Source: Phocoena phocoena (taxonomy: Eukaryota > Chordata > Mammalia > Artiodactyla > Phocoenidae). From it: a stretch of 64,000 nt of DNA. The translations under genes and the position numbers were made by a program. Under the pieces are notes generated by a model. It was not told the origin of the DNA. It worked only from the letters and a program-made list of their open reading frames with translations, and made no database searches. How positions within the stretch are numbered: position 1 is the first letter of the stretch; each line of letters begins with the position of its first letter. The stretch is from contig NC_089220.1 of assembly GCF_963924675.1 (NCBI RefSeq), positions 171,602,761 through 171,666,760 on the forward strand. Direction: 5' to 3'. This document shows, in pieces, positions 47,769 through 59,410 of this stretch.

Positions 47769-48049
47769 TGTATTAGCATATTCCTAAAAGAATCCAACAG
47801 GGAGGAGAGACCTGCAGACAAAGTAAATCATCTCCGTCTATGAAACAATGGTATACAAGCCACCAGTACCAAACAGCCACACAATGCAATTTGGTTCTCT
47901 GAAACTTCTTGAGAACAAGCCCAATTCTACTGCCAACTAACCACATGGTTAGTAGAAGGACTCATGAACTAAGCGAAGACACAGGTTTCAGCAACACTTA
48001 ACCCATGTACATGTATCTTTAGAAAAAGAAAGTTGTTTTCCCTAGTGAA
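47769..48049. other. Non-genic, unassigned
   Basis: No repeat or gene recognised. Confidence 0.35.
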
Positions 48050-48258
48050 ACCTCAAACAACAGAGATTTGAAGTGCACAGGTCCACCTATACACAGATCT
48101 TTTTCACTAAATACGTACTATAGTACTACACAATCTGTGGTCGGTTGAATCCGTGGATGCAGAATTGTGTATATGGAGGACCCACCGTAAAGTTATACAG
48201 GGATTTTCAACTACGCAGAGGGCTGGTGTCCCAACCCCCATATTATTCAAGGGTCAAC
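48050..48258 (+). mobile_element. MER2-like (TcMar-Tigger) DNA transposon remnant
   Basis: The left end has 'gaagtgcacaggtccacc' and 'actaaatacgtactatag'. The right end has 'gggattttcaactacgc' and 'attcaagggtcaact'. These are the two ends of the MER2 group, whose central part is missing here. The right end abuts a SINE target duplication. Non-autonomous; codes for nothing. Confidence 0.75.
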
Positions 48259-48275
48259 TACATATGGATCCTTTT

Positions 48276-48392
48276 TTTGGGGGGGCCACACTGCATGGCT
48301 TGTGGGATCTTAGTTCCCCAGCCAGAGATTGAACCTGCACCCCCTGCAGTGGAAGCACGGCATCCTAACCACTAGACCGCCAGGGAATTCCC
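48276..48392 (-). mobile_element. tRNA-derived SINE, short head-only form
   Basis: Minus-strand reading starts 'gggaattccctggcggtc', continues 'cagtggttaggatgcc' and 'ggttcaatctctggctgg', and ends in 'gtgtggcc' and A/C residues. The target duplication 'tggatcctttt' is at 48265-48275 and 48393-48403. It is a different subfamily from the other SINEs: no 'gcggagcacaggc' body. Confidence 0.9.
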
Positions 48393-48403
48393 TGGATCCT
48401 TTT

Positions 48404-49679
48404 AGTTTAGTAGAAATTAACAAACAGTTGACTTGTATTAAAGCAAAAGCGAGAAGAATTGCTTCCCTGATTTATAACTAGGAAATGGTTTAGGAATTTC
48501 AGAAAAATCATGGTCAAGATATGACTGTCCTAAAAATTTAACTTTTGTTTCCCAAAATGATCTTCCAGTACAATTCCATGTACATGAGAGTCTGTCATAA
48601 GTTCTGCTGTATTATTATGACACCAAATCAGCCCAGAAGTTTCACCTCCTCATGCCCTAAGTTGGGGTGGAAACGTATGGATGGCGCTGGTCCCAGAGAG
48701 TATGATTTCCTATCATGACTGTCTTTAACATGGATGATCTGGTGAGTCCCCTGATGGCCTAGACTTGGTATGTTTCACCATCCCTGAAACTGTTAAGAAA
48801 CCTCTGCATCCAAATGGCATTACTCTAATCAGAGCATCATTCCAGTATGCCACGTACAGTCACTGGGTCTTTTCCACTTAGAAAAAGTAACTAATGGCAG
48901 TATCTGAGAGGAAAATTTTAATCTTCTTTTCTTCCCAATAAAGCAATCCAAGGTCGCCTGTGCTATGCATTCAAATGCTCGTTTCACATACACACCCAAA
49001 ACACCCGCAATGTCCAATTTTCATTGCAGTGACATTGGACTTGTTTGTACAGCCAGTTTAATCCAAACCTTTATCCCTCCAAACATTTGAGGGCTGACAG
49101 TTTTATCTCCTTATCACATTATATCAGTCCTTTGCAAGCAAGATGTAGGGAGTACCTGAACATTTGGGGGATAATTATTCTTCCAATAATTTGCCACACT
49201 AATGGTATTTTCCCAGTTTTTTATGGTGCAAGTGTTTTATGCTTTATTAGTTTGCACTTAGTCTTTTCTTTAATCTTTTTTCCTCCTGTCTGAGATTTTA
49301 TAGGTCTACTGCTTGTACTATTCCTAGGAAGAATGTATTCTTCTCCATAAGAAGGAAAATGATTAAGGCAATACTGAAAAGGCCAGATGTTGGCCTTTAT
49401 AAGAAAAAAAAGAATACTATAAAACTTGGTTTTGTGTCTTTGCTAGAATAGGAGGTTAAATAATAAGTAGAGTGAGGCTAGTTAAGGAGTATGTGCCCCA
49501 AGAGTATACCAACCAAGATGACCGCAGTAGACCAGAGTATCTTTAAGAGACCAGGTCAGGAGATCAAGTCCCCTGAGTACAATGCTTGGAGATCTCGTCC
49601 TATGCAGGATCCAAGTTCTCTAGGTTGATAGGTAGAGCAGCCCAACATATCAGTGTAAGATGAAGCTGTTCTGTTTCCT
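48404..49679. other. Non-genic, unassigned
   Basis: No gene or repeat is recognised. The frames at 48829-49017 and 49045-49293 have no motif; the second ends in a Phe-rich tract from T-rich DNA. Confidence 0.4.
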
Positions 49680-50121
49680 TCCCTTTATAGTTTTGCCCTT
49701 TCTAGAATGTCATATAAATGGAATCATACAACATATTGCTTATGGAGTCTGTCTGACTTACTTTACTTAGAAAAATGCACCTAAGATTCATCCATGTTGT
49801 TGCATGGAACAGAAGTGTTTTCCTTTTTACTGTTGAGCAGCATTTCCTTCTATGAACACGAACGCGCCACATTTGGTTTTCCATTCATTTGTTAAACGCA
49901 TCTTGACTGTTTCCAGTTTTTCACAATCATGAATTATACTGCTACAAAAATTTATATATAGGATTTTTGTGAGAACTTAAGTTTTCATTTCGCTTAGGCA
50001 AATACCTACAAGCAGGATTGATGGTATGGTAAGTACGTATTTAACCTTATAAGAAACAGCCAAAACGTTTTCCAAACTGGCTGTACCATTTTGCATTCTA
50101 ACAGCAATGAATAACAGTTTT

Positions 50122-50335
50122 TTTTGTTTTTTTTTTTTTTTTTGCGATACGCGGGCCTCTCACTGTTGTGGCCTCTCCTGTTGTGGAGCACAGGCACCGG
50201 ACGCGCAGGCTCAGCGGCCATGGCTCACGGGCCCAGCCGCTCCTTGGCATGTGGGATCGTCCCGGACCGGGGCATGAACCCGAGTCCCCTGCATCGGCAG
50301 GCGGACCCTCAACCACTGCGCCACCAGGGAAGCCC
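50122..50335 (-). mobile_element. Young short CHR-type SINE inside L1
   Basis: Minus-strand copy with a T-tail, 'gcgatacgcgggcctc', 'ctgttgtggagcacaggc' and end 'ccaccagggaagccc'. Target duplication 'tgaataacagtttt' at 50108-50121 against 'tgcataacagtttt' at 50336-50349 (one mismatch). Confidence 0.94.
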
Positions 50336-50411
50336 TGCATAACAGTTTTATTGCTCTGTATTCTCATTAGCATTTGATATTGTCAATTTCTTTTTAAAAA
50401 TCTAGCCATTC

Positions 50412-50941
50412 TAGGATAGAGAAATTGTGGTACATACACACACACACACACTGAAATATTATCCAGTCTTAAAACGAAGGAGATCCAGCTATTTGTGAAA
50501 ACATGTATGAACCTGGAGGGCATTATACTAAGTGAAATAAGCCAGACAGAGAAAGAAAAATATTGCACAATCTCACTTATAAAATCTAAAAAAGTTAAAT
50601 ACATAGAAGCAGAGCGTAGAACGGTGATTACCAGGGGTGGGTAGGTGGGGGAAATGGGGAGGTGCCGGTCAAAGAGCACAAAGTTGAATTCGTGAATTCA
50701 TCCCTTAGATGAGTAAATCTAGAGATTTAATGTACAGCATGATAAGTATAGTTAATAATACTGTAGTATATACTCAAAATTTACTTAGCGAGTGGATTTC
50801 AGGTGCCCTAACTACAATCACAAAAAACAGTAACTATAAAGGAGATGGATCTGTTAATTAGCTTGATTGTAAGTAATCATTTCATTATGTATTTCAAAAC
50901 ATCATGTTATACACTATATATATACATACGTATTTTATTTG
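50412..50941 (+). mobile_element. L1 LINE 3' end inserted antisense into the L1 at 49680-52375
   Basis: Plus-strand L1 tail with 'aattgtggtacatacacac', 'gaacctggagggcattatac', 'gaaataagccagacagag' and 'tgattaccaggggtggg'. The target duplication 'aaaaatctagccattc' (50396-50411) against 'aaaaatgtagccattc' (50942-50957) has one mismatch. A (CA)n run sits near its start. 5'-truncated. Confidence 0.92.
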
Positions 50942-51356
50942 AAAAATGTAGCCATTCCAATACGCATATAGTAGTATCTTATGGAGTTCCTTTGTATTTC
51001 TCCAAAGATTTATGATGTTGAGCGTCTTTTCACATGCTTCTTTGCCATCAATGTATCTTCCTTGGTAAAGTGTCTGTTCAAACCTTTTGCCATTTATCAG
51101 TTGTTTGCTTAGTGTTGAGCTTTAGGGATTCTTTACATATTCTGGATACAAGTCCATTAAAAATTGTATGATTTGAAAATATATTCTCCTGTTTGTGACT
51201 TTTCATCGTGTTAACAGCGTCTTTCATGAAGTGATAGTTTTTAATTTTGATAGTCTGATTTATCAATTTTTTCATGGCTTATAGTTTTGAAGCAGTGTCT
51301 AAATATTCGTTACCAAACCCAAGGTCACGTAGATTTTTATCCCATGCTTTCTTTTA

Positions 51357-51480
51357 TGAGAAAGCCCGCACACCACAATGAAAAGTAGCCCCCGCTTGCC
51401 ACAACTAGAGAAAGCCTACGCGCACCAATGAAGACCCAACACAGCCAAAAATAAATAAATGTATTACAAAAAAAAAAAAG
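51357..51480 (+). mobile_element. Older CHR-type SINE, 3' part only
   Basis: Begins with 'gagaaagcccgcacacca' and ends with 'cacagccaaaaataaataaa' and an A-tail. Only the last ~110 bases of the long form are present. No clear target duplication is seen. Confidence 0.8.
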
Positions 51481-51614
51481 GATTATCCTTTCCCCACTGA
51501 GTTGCCTTTGCACTTTTGTCAAAAATCAGTTGACTATATTTGTGTAGGTTCATTTCTGGACTCTCTATTCTGTTTCATAGATGGATATGCTTATCTTTTT
51601 GCCAAAACTACACT

Positions 51615-51867
51615 TTTTAAAAGTTATTTATTATTTATTTATTTATTTAAAATGAGAAGCGTGGGCTTCTCACTGCGGTGGCTTCTCTTGTTGCGGAGCA
51701 CGGGCTCTAGGCGTGCGGGTTTCAGTAGTTGTGGCACGTGGGCTCAGGAGTTGTGGCGCACGGGCTTAGTTGCTCCGCGGCATGTGGGATCTTCCTGGAC
51801 GAGGGCTTGAACCCATGTCTCCTGCACTGGCAGGTGGATTCTTCACCACTGCACCAGCAGGAAAGTC
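51615..51867 (-). mobile_element. Older CHR-type SINE inside L1
   Basis: Minus-strand copy: (attt)n tail, 'gtgggcttctcactgcgg', 'tgttgcggagcacgggc', and end 'gcaccagcaggaaagtc'. Perfect 13-base target duplication, 'ccaaaactacact', at 51602-51614 and 51868-51880. Frames crossing it are shadows. Confidence 0.93.
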
Positions 51868-52504
51868 CCAAAACTACACTGTTTTGATCACTATACTTTA
51901 TAGTAAGTCTTACAATCAGGGAACAACTGTGGGTCCTGTCTCCAGGCACTGTGAGTCCTCTGACTTCGTTCTTCTTTTTGGAATTGTCATGACTGTTCTA
52001 ATTCCTTTGCCTTTCCATGTAAATTTTAGCATCAACTTGCTCTTATCTTCAAAGAAGCTTGTTTGTATTTTGGTTATGATTGAGGGTTGAATCTATAGAT
52101 CAAACTGGGGAGAACTGACATCAGTACTGAATCTTTCAATCCACGAGCATGGGATATCTCTCTATTTGCATACATCTTTCATTTCTTTTATGAGTTCTAT
52201 GGTTTTCAGCACATGGATGCTGCACATATTTGGTTAAATATTTCATCGTTTTGGGTTTTATTGTAAGTGAGATTGTTTTTCAAATTCCACATATTCATTT
52301 CTGGCAGATAGATATGCCAGATTGGCGTTAGTATATTGTCTTTGCATTCTGTGACATTTCTCAGGTACTTCCTCAGGATTTTCTACAAAGACTATAATAC
52401 TGTCTGAAATCCTGTTGTTTGCCTCACGAAAGCATACTCAAACTCCAAGCTCTACTCCACGGAGAGGAAACTAATTCCTCCAATTACTCACCTACAACTC
52501 CTCG

Positions 52505-52665
52505 CTCACATCTATATTTGCACTTATACTGTAACGTAATTATTTATTTACCTGTTTTTCTCCTTCCTTAGATGACTGATCTCTGGAGGCAGGAGCTACT
52601 ATTGTTGCCCTTTCATTCCAAGCACCTATTAAAGTGTCAGACACTGGAGGAATGAATTGTTTATT
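52505..52665 (+). mobile_element. L2 LINE 3' end
   Basis: 'tagatgactgatctctggagg' is preceded by 'ttatttacctgtttttctcc' and followed by 'ccaagcacctattaaagtg' and 'ggaatgaattgtttatt'. The order fits the L2 3' region, diverged. Confidence 0.5.
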
Positions 52666-54019
52666 TAGTAAAGGATGGAGAAAAGGAGTCAAGGAAGGAA
52701 GAAAGGAGAGAGGAAAAAGCATCTAAGACCAATTTTCAGACTACTAGTCGGATGTGCAAAAACAATACAGCTTTTGTTTTCTAGTATTCATCTATTACTC
52801 TTCTTCATAAGCCTCACTCTACCAAGGCTTGAAAGAGGGAAGACGGGCATTAAACTTGCCAATTAAATGCCTCCATCTCTTCTCGTTTAAACCATTTAAT
52901 TCAGGCAACTTACAATGTTCAGTCTTTCAGTCGTTTTCCTACAGCCTTCTCTTTCCTAAGACGGTACCTGGGTGATGGCAGAACACACAGGCCCTCGTGC
53001 TGGAGGGAGCCTGGGATCTAAGCACTGTTACTGTTACTTTCACTTTTGGTCTGTTACTGTTCACTTTTGGTCTCTTTTTGGCAACTGCCCTTGGTTGCCT
53101 GGTAGAGCTGTTCTTCTGGCATCTACTACTGAAGGCTTGACTGATGTCTGTAATTAACAGTCTAAGTTCTATACTTTCCGTTGGCTTGGTCAAGGCCTTG
53201 GGTTCTCCTTTGGTTTAATCCCAACTCAAGACTTGCTGGCTCTAAAGACTACTCTAATATTCAACTACATTCTCTTTCTGGGATCTGGCTTAGGAATTGT
53301 GCACCCCACAATCCCTGCAGAGGTCATGCTATCCCTTGCCTTCATTGCCTTCATGAAAGGTCCAACACTACTCCTCACTTCCCCACAGGCTAAACAGGGG
53401 TACATCTGCATTCTTCCCATACTACCCGGGAGCCAAGGCGGACTCAGAAGGCTTCCTCTCTTGCCTACCCGTGGTCTATGGTATATATGGTATAGACCCA
53501 TCCAGCATGGTAGTCTCCTCTTGAGACTGTGTGAGAAGACCACATTTGTACAGTTCCATTTGGGGCCTTTTAATGACATTTTGGAATGAGGAGAATGTAT
53601 TTCAGAATGAAATGGGTGTGCATCTATCCAAACAGATTGTTTATTTTTAATTTATTTTCTGATATTAACCCCCTCTCTGCCCCACTCTGGCACAGAGTAC
53701 AATGAAAATACAATCTGATACAATAAGATCTAGCAGGGCAAGTATCCGACTAATCAAGCAATTGGAAAAAGTAGCTCGGATTCCGCATTGTAATGTGGAT
53801 GTGTTTGAAGCTATAAATATGGGAGAACTTATTGATAAATGTGTTTTCTCTTTCACTTCTTGCACTGGATTTCAAATTGGCCCACTTTAGCAGTTATATA
53901 AAACACCCTACTTTTACCACAACTTACTACAGCTAATGACTCCACTGTACGGCACGCCAATTTCTAACAGTCAGTGGTCCCCATTCTCAGGGTTAAACTC
54001 ATAGATTTTTTTCCCCAAA

Positions 54020-54071
<52 letters not shown>

Positions 54072-54748
54072 TTTCTTTCCGTATTCAGGCAGCTCACAGT
54101 CATCTCATTTCCTGTTACACTGTATGATAAACAATAATGATTCCTGTACTTTCACGTACTCTCTGGATTCTATTACTCCAAACTCAAGACTTACGGAAAA
54201 TGTCCCCACTTTCACCTCAATTCTTTAGCCCTTAAGGCACAGTATTCCAGTCCTTAAACCTCACGTTTCCTGCCTTATTTTGCTCGAGGTGGTGCTGCTC
54301 CTGACCAAGAACTCTTTCAAATGGTACGCACCACTCCCTTTAAGTGTAATACTGCATATTAAATTTGTGTTTCTGTGAAATTAATTTTTCTAAACTCCCC
54401 TGGTTCTGTTTAACTAGGCCATTACCCTATCCAAGTCAGTGTCAACCCCTTTTCACGAGTTCCCTCCTTTTTCTGAAGATACACAAGTGCCCTTGTTCCG
54501 TGTAAAGGTTGCCATAGGAGATCACAGTCACGTTACGGGAGAGAGTGTGATTTCAGCTGAAAGGCTCCCATGAAACGCTTAAGGGCTGCGTTGGTTTCAA
54601 CACTGCTAATGAGATTCAGGCCAGAAAGTAATCACCCAACTGGTTCCAGCCAGGATCAAATCTCTTCTTATATTTATATTTATCCACCATTGCATAATCA
54701 CCCTGAGTGGCACAGAAACTAGGAGGGGGGGGCATAAAAAGAAAAAGA
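52666..54748. other. Non-genic, unassigned; includes a (TA)n microsatellite
   Basis: Frames at 52675-52866, 52939-53193 (minus), 53233-53589 and 53702-53890 lack known domains. The last two are mentioned under findings or rejections. (TA)n covers 54023-54068. No repeat family is recognised in the rest. Confidence 0.4.
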
Positions 54749-54775
54749 TGAGAGAGAGAGAGAGAGAGAGAGAGG
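54749..54775. repeat. (GA)n microsatellite
   Basis: About 13 GA units, followed by further purine-rich sequence to 54830. Confidence 0.95.
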
Positions 54776-54894
54776 AAAGTAAAGGGAAAGAAAAGGTGAG
54801 CCAGAGGAAGAAGAAAGAGAGGCTAGGAAACCCATCTAGAACTCAGGCAGAGGTGTTTGACTCCTGCAACACTGGTGGTTGTGAGTAAAATGGT

Positions 54895-55132
54895 GGGGAG
54901 GGGGAGGTGAGGGGAGGGGAGGGGGAGGGGAGGGAGGAGGGGGAGGGGAGGGAGGAGGGGGAGGGGAGGGGAGGGGAGGGGAGGGAGAGGGGGAGGGGGA
55001 GGGGAGGGGAGGGGAGGGGAAGGGAGGGGAGGGGAGGGGAGGGAGGGGAGGGGAGGGGAGGGGAGGGGAGGGGCGGGGAAGGGGGAGGGAGGGGAGGGAA
55101 GGGGGAGGGGGAGGGGAGGGGAGGGGAGGGGG
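54895..55132. repeat. (GGGGA)n-type purine-only tract
   Basis: About 240 bases of G4-A repeats and close variants ('ggaggggagg', 'gagggggagg') with a single C at about 55074. All-purine on the plus strand, with dozens of runs of three or more G. The Pro/Ser/Leu frames on the minus strand and Gly/Glu/Arg frames on the plus strand are simple-sequence artefacts. Confidence 0.97.
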
Positions 55133-55867
55133 AGAATGAGAACATGTCCAGGGATGCGGGCTGATGGACAAAGCACGGAAGAGGGAGATGAGCTCTACTG
55201 ATTCACACTGACTTCTCAGTCCTTCCATGACACTCCAAGGACTCTGGCTATAGAATTCAGCACCCAACAAAAGGAGCCACACCCCACGGATAATAGAAAA
55301 GAAGAATGTTTGGGAAGGCATGTGGGATAGGAAATGGGAAAGCAGGCAGAAACAGAAATGAGCATTATAGCCTTCAGAGGCAGAGAAATAGGAAATGCAA
55401 CTAAGCGTGGAGGAGTTGGGATTTCTGGTAAATAGAGACCCGATGGGGAGCCAGCAGAATGATCAACTGCTAATGACATGAGAAAGGATTCCCAAGGATG
55501 TGGTGAACAGAACTCTGGACTGGAAATTGGAGCACTGAAATTGTCTTCCCAATGTGCAATGAAACCACTCTGAAATCTGGGGCAGATCCGTCTCATTCTC
55601 CTCTGCTATAATTAGATGTATTATTCCTTCTGTGTTATTATTTTTAAATTAACAATCTTACTTTGTATCTTTTTAATGTGTAATCTTCTGTCTGTGTTGA
55701 TGACACTGGATTTCCATTTACGATTGGGACAAAAGGTTTCTTTGAAGTAAATTTATTAAAATAAAACAGGAAAAACTTTATTGATGAGAAGTGATATCAA
55801 GAAAAAGTTTCAATAAATTGCATTACAATGCAGTGAATAACCATATAAATCCTGAAACTGGCCTGTC
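55133..55867. other. Non-genic, unassigned
   Basis: The frame at 55216-55596 (minus, 126 codons) is the longest here but shows no domain, is not flanked by a convincing gene context, and is best treated as chance. Confidence 0.45.
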
Positions 55868-56012
55868 TGGATTGAAATCCAGGTTCTGCCTTTACTGGCA
55901 GTGAAACCTTGGTTCTGTATCTGTAATGAGGATCAGGATGCTACCTACATCACAGTAAAAATTAAATAAGCTAATATATCTAAAGTTCTTAGAAAAGTGT
56001 CTTGCATATCTA
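55868..56012 (+). mobile_element. MIR SINE, diverged
   Basis: 'gattgaaatccaggttctgc', 'cagtgaaaccttggttctg', 'gtaatgaggatcaggatgc' and the end 'gtgtcttgcatatc' follow the MIR order. Confidence 0.6.
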
Positions 56013-58287
56013 TGTGTGTTGTTTTTATATTTGAACATGAAAATGACAGAAATGATTTAAAGGTTACTAGAATGGAAAACACTTTTCCTAATATCCTAAT
56101 TCCATAGAGATTTAGAAGTTATGCAGGTTGCCCAACTTCTTGGTTCCAAAACTTGGATTAGAATTAATTTTATTTACCTATTTGTTTTTCATCAGTGTTT
56201 TTACATTGCCACTGCCACTTGAACAGGCCAAATAAAGCACTGCTGCAATATGAACTTCAAAGTACGAAAGGGAGAGTGCCCTGTTAGCAGAGATATATCG
56301 TCACAGAAAGAAAAGTTGCAAAAATAGCCGTTTTATCCAAGCATCTCTGATCTTTTCTATTATGCAAAACATACTGATGCTTATTTCTCTTCCTGGTTTT
56401 TTGGAGGAAGTGGGAAAGCAAATGGGTAGCTGGTCGGTAAGCGATAAAGACAGCACTTCTCCCAGCTGTGGATAACTTTGCAGTATGGATAACCTACAAT
56501 CCTCAGCAACTTGACAGTCACTGAAAAGTCCCCACAATTCTTAACTCTTCATTTTCCTTATTAACCACGGAACCACAGAATCATCCTTTAACCACTCATT
56601 TTTTACTGATTACATCAATTAATAAGTTGCATTTCATTAGTTTATTCATTTTCATGAGTGCCCTTTTGGCTAACACACACACAAAAGCAGGAAGCTACCT
56701 AAGACTGTAATTTAATCTTTCTTTAGAATATCTCCTAATAATTCACTTTTTAAAAGGGTGATCAGAATATGAACCTCTGTCTTGTGGAGCTGGGTGTTTC
56801 CTTAAGAGAGTACAGTAATTGTGCCCCTGTTAGGAGCTTCTTAAAAGTTTTCAAGAAAATACAATTTGAGATAAATAATGCTGAGTAGACACCCTCCCAT
56901 GAAAGAAATAATAGAAAGAGATCAGGTGATAAATGAAGTGGATGTTGCTCTATGAAAGCAGATGGTGATAAATGGAGGACTGGCGCTGTGGCTCACACTG
57001 GCACTTCTGGAAGCAGCCTCACGATTTCTAATTGTGTTTTAGTTTTGCAGACCAGTCATTTATACTAACAGTAACATTAAAGTGATAAATGAGGAAGAAG
57101 CAGGTTTGTCTGATCAGCAGAGAAGCAGTGATGCAGCTCAGATCAAAAGAAGAGTCATTCTGTTTCTTTTCCACGCTAATAAGTAAGGCATGGAAGGATC
57201 ATTTGGTTTGAAGGGAATTTTGCCAAATATGCAACCACTCATATAAGTAAATTATTCTCATATAGCCTTTCCTTTCTTTTCAAAAGAAGTTTGCTTTTTA
57301 TTTTAGTCCCCTTCAAGTAAGCTTTTATTTTAAGCACCTAAAAGAAAGAATTGTGGTAAGTCAGTGCTGTAAAAAAAGGTCATTTCTTGTACCTTAACTA
57401 TTAGCTCTTTCAAAAATTTAATATTAACTACAGACCACCGTGCTGTGACTTGTGATTTTGCAAGGAAAGCACAGCCAGCAATTCTGTACTATCTGTTGGA
57501 TTTTCATGCACCAACTATTAAGTGTATTCTTAATTAAGGTTATACGTATCTCATAAGTGATGGAAAAGATTTTTAAGAAAGTGTATGAGCATCTTAGTGT
57601 TAAAAATGTACACTCACTAATAAAAAATGAATATTCACTAATTAAACTACCTACCATTGACACTAATTCCATTTTATGTATTTTTACAAAATAACTGTTA
57701 ATGAATAAATGTTAAAGTTTATTCAGGCAGTAAAACTGTTTTTTGGTAACTCCTTGGCATCCTGAAGTGATGTTTTTTCTGGTTCAGAAAATAACTTTCC
57801 TTTCCCTCAAGATTAATAAACTTACTTTCCACTTTGGGGATTCTCATGTGCTCTTATTTCCAGCCAGATTTCAATAATATGTACTATTAAGTTTTTAATT
57901 CATTTTTCCATTTGTGTCTATATTCTGGGATCATGATATCAAACGGTTCCAAATGTCACTGGTTCCACCATGCACGTGTACTTAATCTCTCTTTTGAAGG
58001 TGTTTTAAAATGTGTTATTATTCTTTTTTTACTCTAAATTTTGAATTTATGCATTTATTACTTACTTGGCTTCAAAAATACTAGAAAGGCATCACGGTTA
58101 CATAAAAAAACCAAATAACATAATACAAGAGAGGAAAAAAAGAACAAGGAGAAGATTAAATAAGGAAAGTAGGAAAAAGTAAGAAAAGTAAAGAAATTTA
58201 ATAAAATCACGAGTGTGACTTTGCTACAAAGGCATGCCGTAAAGAAGGCAAGCAAACTACAGTACATGGGCTAAATCTAACCTACTC
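56013..58287. other. Non-genic AT-rich DNA, unassigned
   Basis: No gene, RNA or repeat family is recognised. Short frames at 56301-56537, 57424-57672 and 58058-58267 (all minus) are Phe/Leu-rich and lack motifs. Confidence 0.4.
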
Positions 58288-59410
58288 TTTTTTTTTCTTT
58301 TGGTGGTAAGAACACATTAGACGTACCCTCAACACATTTTTAAGTGCACAATAGGGTACTGTTCATGACAAGCACAATGTCGTATAGTAGATCTCTTGAA
58401 CTTACTCACCTTATACGACTAAAACTTTATATCCATTAAGCATCAACTCTATTTTCCCCACCCCAAATACTGGCAACCATTAATACCCTGCTTCTGTTTC
58501 TCTGTTTGATTATCTTATATACCTCATGTAAGTGGGATCATGCGGTATTTGCTTTCTGTGACTGGTTTATTTTATGTAGCATAATGTTCTTCAGGTTCAG
58601 CCATGTTGTTGCATATGGCAGGAATTCCTTCCATTTTTAAGGCTGAAGAGCATTTCACTGTGTGTAAATACCACATTTTCCTTTTATAAATTTATTTATT
58701 TTATTTATTTCTCATTTTTGGCTGTGTTGGGTCTTCGTTGCTACTCTACGTTGCGCTGCCTGGGATTCTCACTGCAGTGCCTTCTCTTGTTGCGGAGCAT
58801 GGGCTCTAGGCACACAGGCTTCAGTAGTTGTGGCACGCTGGCTCAGTAGTTGTGGAGCCCAGGCTTAGTTGCTCCGCGGCATGTGGGATATTACCAGACC
58901 GCGGCTCGAACCTGTGTCCCCTGCACTGGCAGGAGGATTATTAACCACTGCACCACCAGGGAAGCCCTATACCACATTATCTTTATCCATTCATCTACTG
59001 ATGGACCCTTGGGGTTTTCCGTACCTTGGTTATTGGGAATAATGCTGCAATGAACATGAGTGCAGATATCTCTTCAATATCCTGATTTCCATTCTTTTGT
59101 TCCATTCCAGAAGTGGGCTTGCAGAAACATACAAAAATTCTATTTTTAATATTTTGAGGAATCTCCATGCTGTTGTCCATAGTGACCAAACCATTTTATA
59201 TCCTCAACAACAGTGGAAGCATTCTGATTTCTCTACATCCTTGCCAACACTTATCTTTTCAAAAATAATGACCATTCTAACAGGTGTGAGGTGATAGCCA
59301 TAGCTCTGATCTGCATGTCTTTGATTATTTGTGAGTGAGCACGTTTTAATATACCTGTTGGCCATTTGCATGTCTTCTTTGGAGAAATGTCTATTCAAGT
59401 CATTCACCCA
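58288..59410 (-). mobile_element. Old L1 LINE, ORF2 C-terminus and 3' UTR
   Basis: Minus-strand L1: 'ggtggtaagaacacattag', 'gcaaccattaataccctg' and 'ataatgttcttcaggttc' in the UTR, then ORF2 C-terminal wording in the frame ending at 59204 ('[19 protein letters not shown]', 'YGYHLTPVRMVII'). Interrupted by a SINE at 58678-58968. It meets a plus-strand ORF2 piece at about 59410 (see findings). Confidence 0.88.
58678..58968 (-). mobile_element. Older CHR-type SINE inside L1
   Basis: Minus-strand copy: (attt)n tail, 'ggctgtgttgggtcttcg', 'ttgttgcggagcatggg' and end 'ccaccagggaagccc'. Target duplication 'ataccacatt' at 58668-58677 and 58969-58978. Confidence 0.92.

Larger units (their letters stand above)
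49680..52375 (-). mobile_element. Old L1 LINE split by at least four later insertions
   Basis: Minus-strand L1. The 3' UTR is at 49680-50107 ('tgccctttctagaatgtc', 'ttcatccatgttgttgc', 'ccaaactggctgtacc'). ORF2 sequence follows from about 50350 to 52375, with 'gttgcctttgcacttttg', 'gttgactatatttgtgtagg' and 'tgggatatctctctatt'. It is interrupted by a young SINE (50122-50335), a plus-strand L1 3' end (50412-50941), a CHR-type SINE fragment (51357-51480) and an older CHR SINE (51615-51867). Three of these have visible target duplications. No coding frame survives. Confidence 0.88.

Noticed and set aside
53233..53589. 118-codon plus-strand frame with hydrophobic start
   Set aside because: An opposite-strand frame (53265-53579) is equally open and nothing resembles a known domain. 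I treat both as chance.
54823..55321. Long proline/serine-rich frames on the minus strand and a Gly/Glu/Arg frame on the plus strand
   Set aside because: They are products of the GGGGA tract, which lacks stop codons in most frames. No real protein context.
55216..55596. 126-codon minus-strand frame
   Set aside because: No motif, no signal for start or splicing that stands out, and no repeat or gene relation I can identify. Likely chance.
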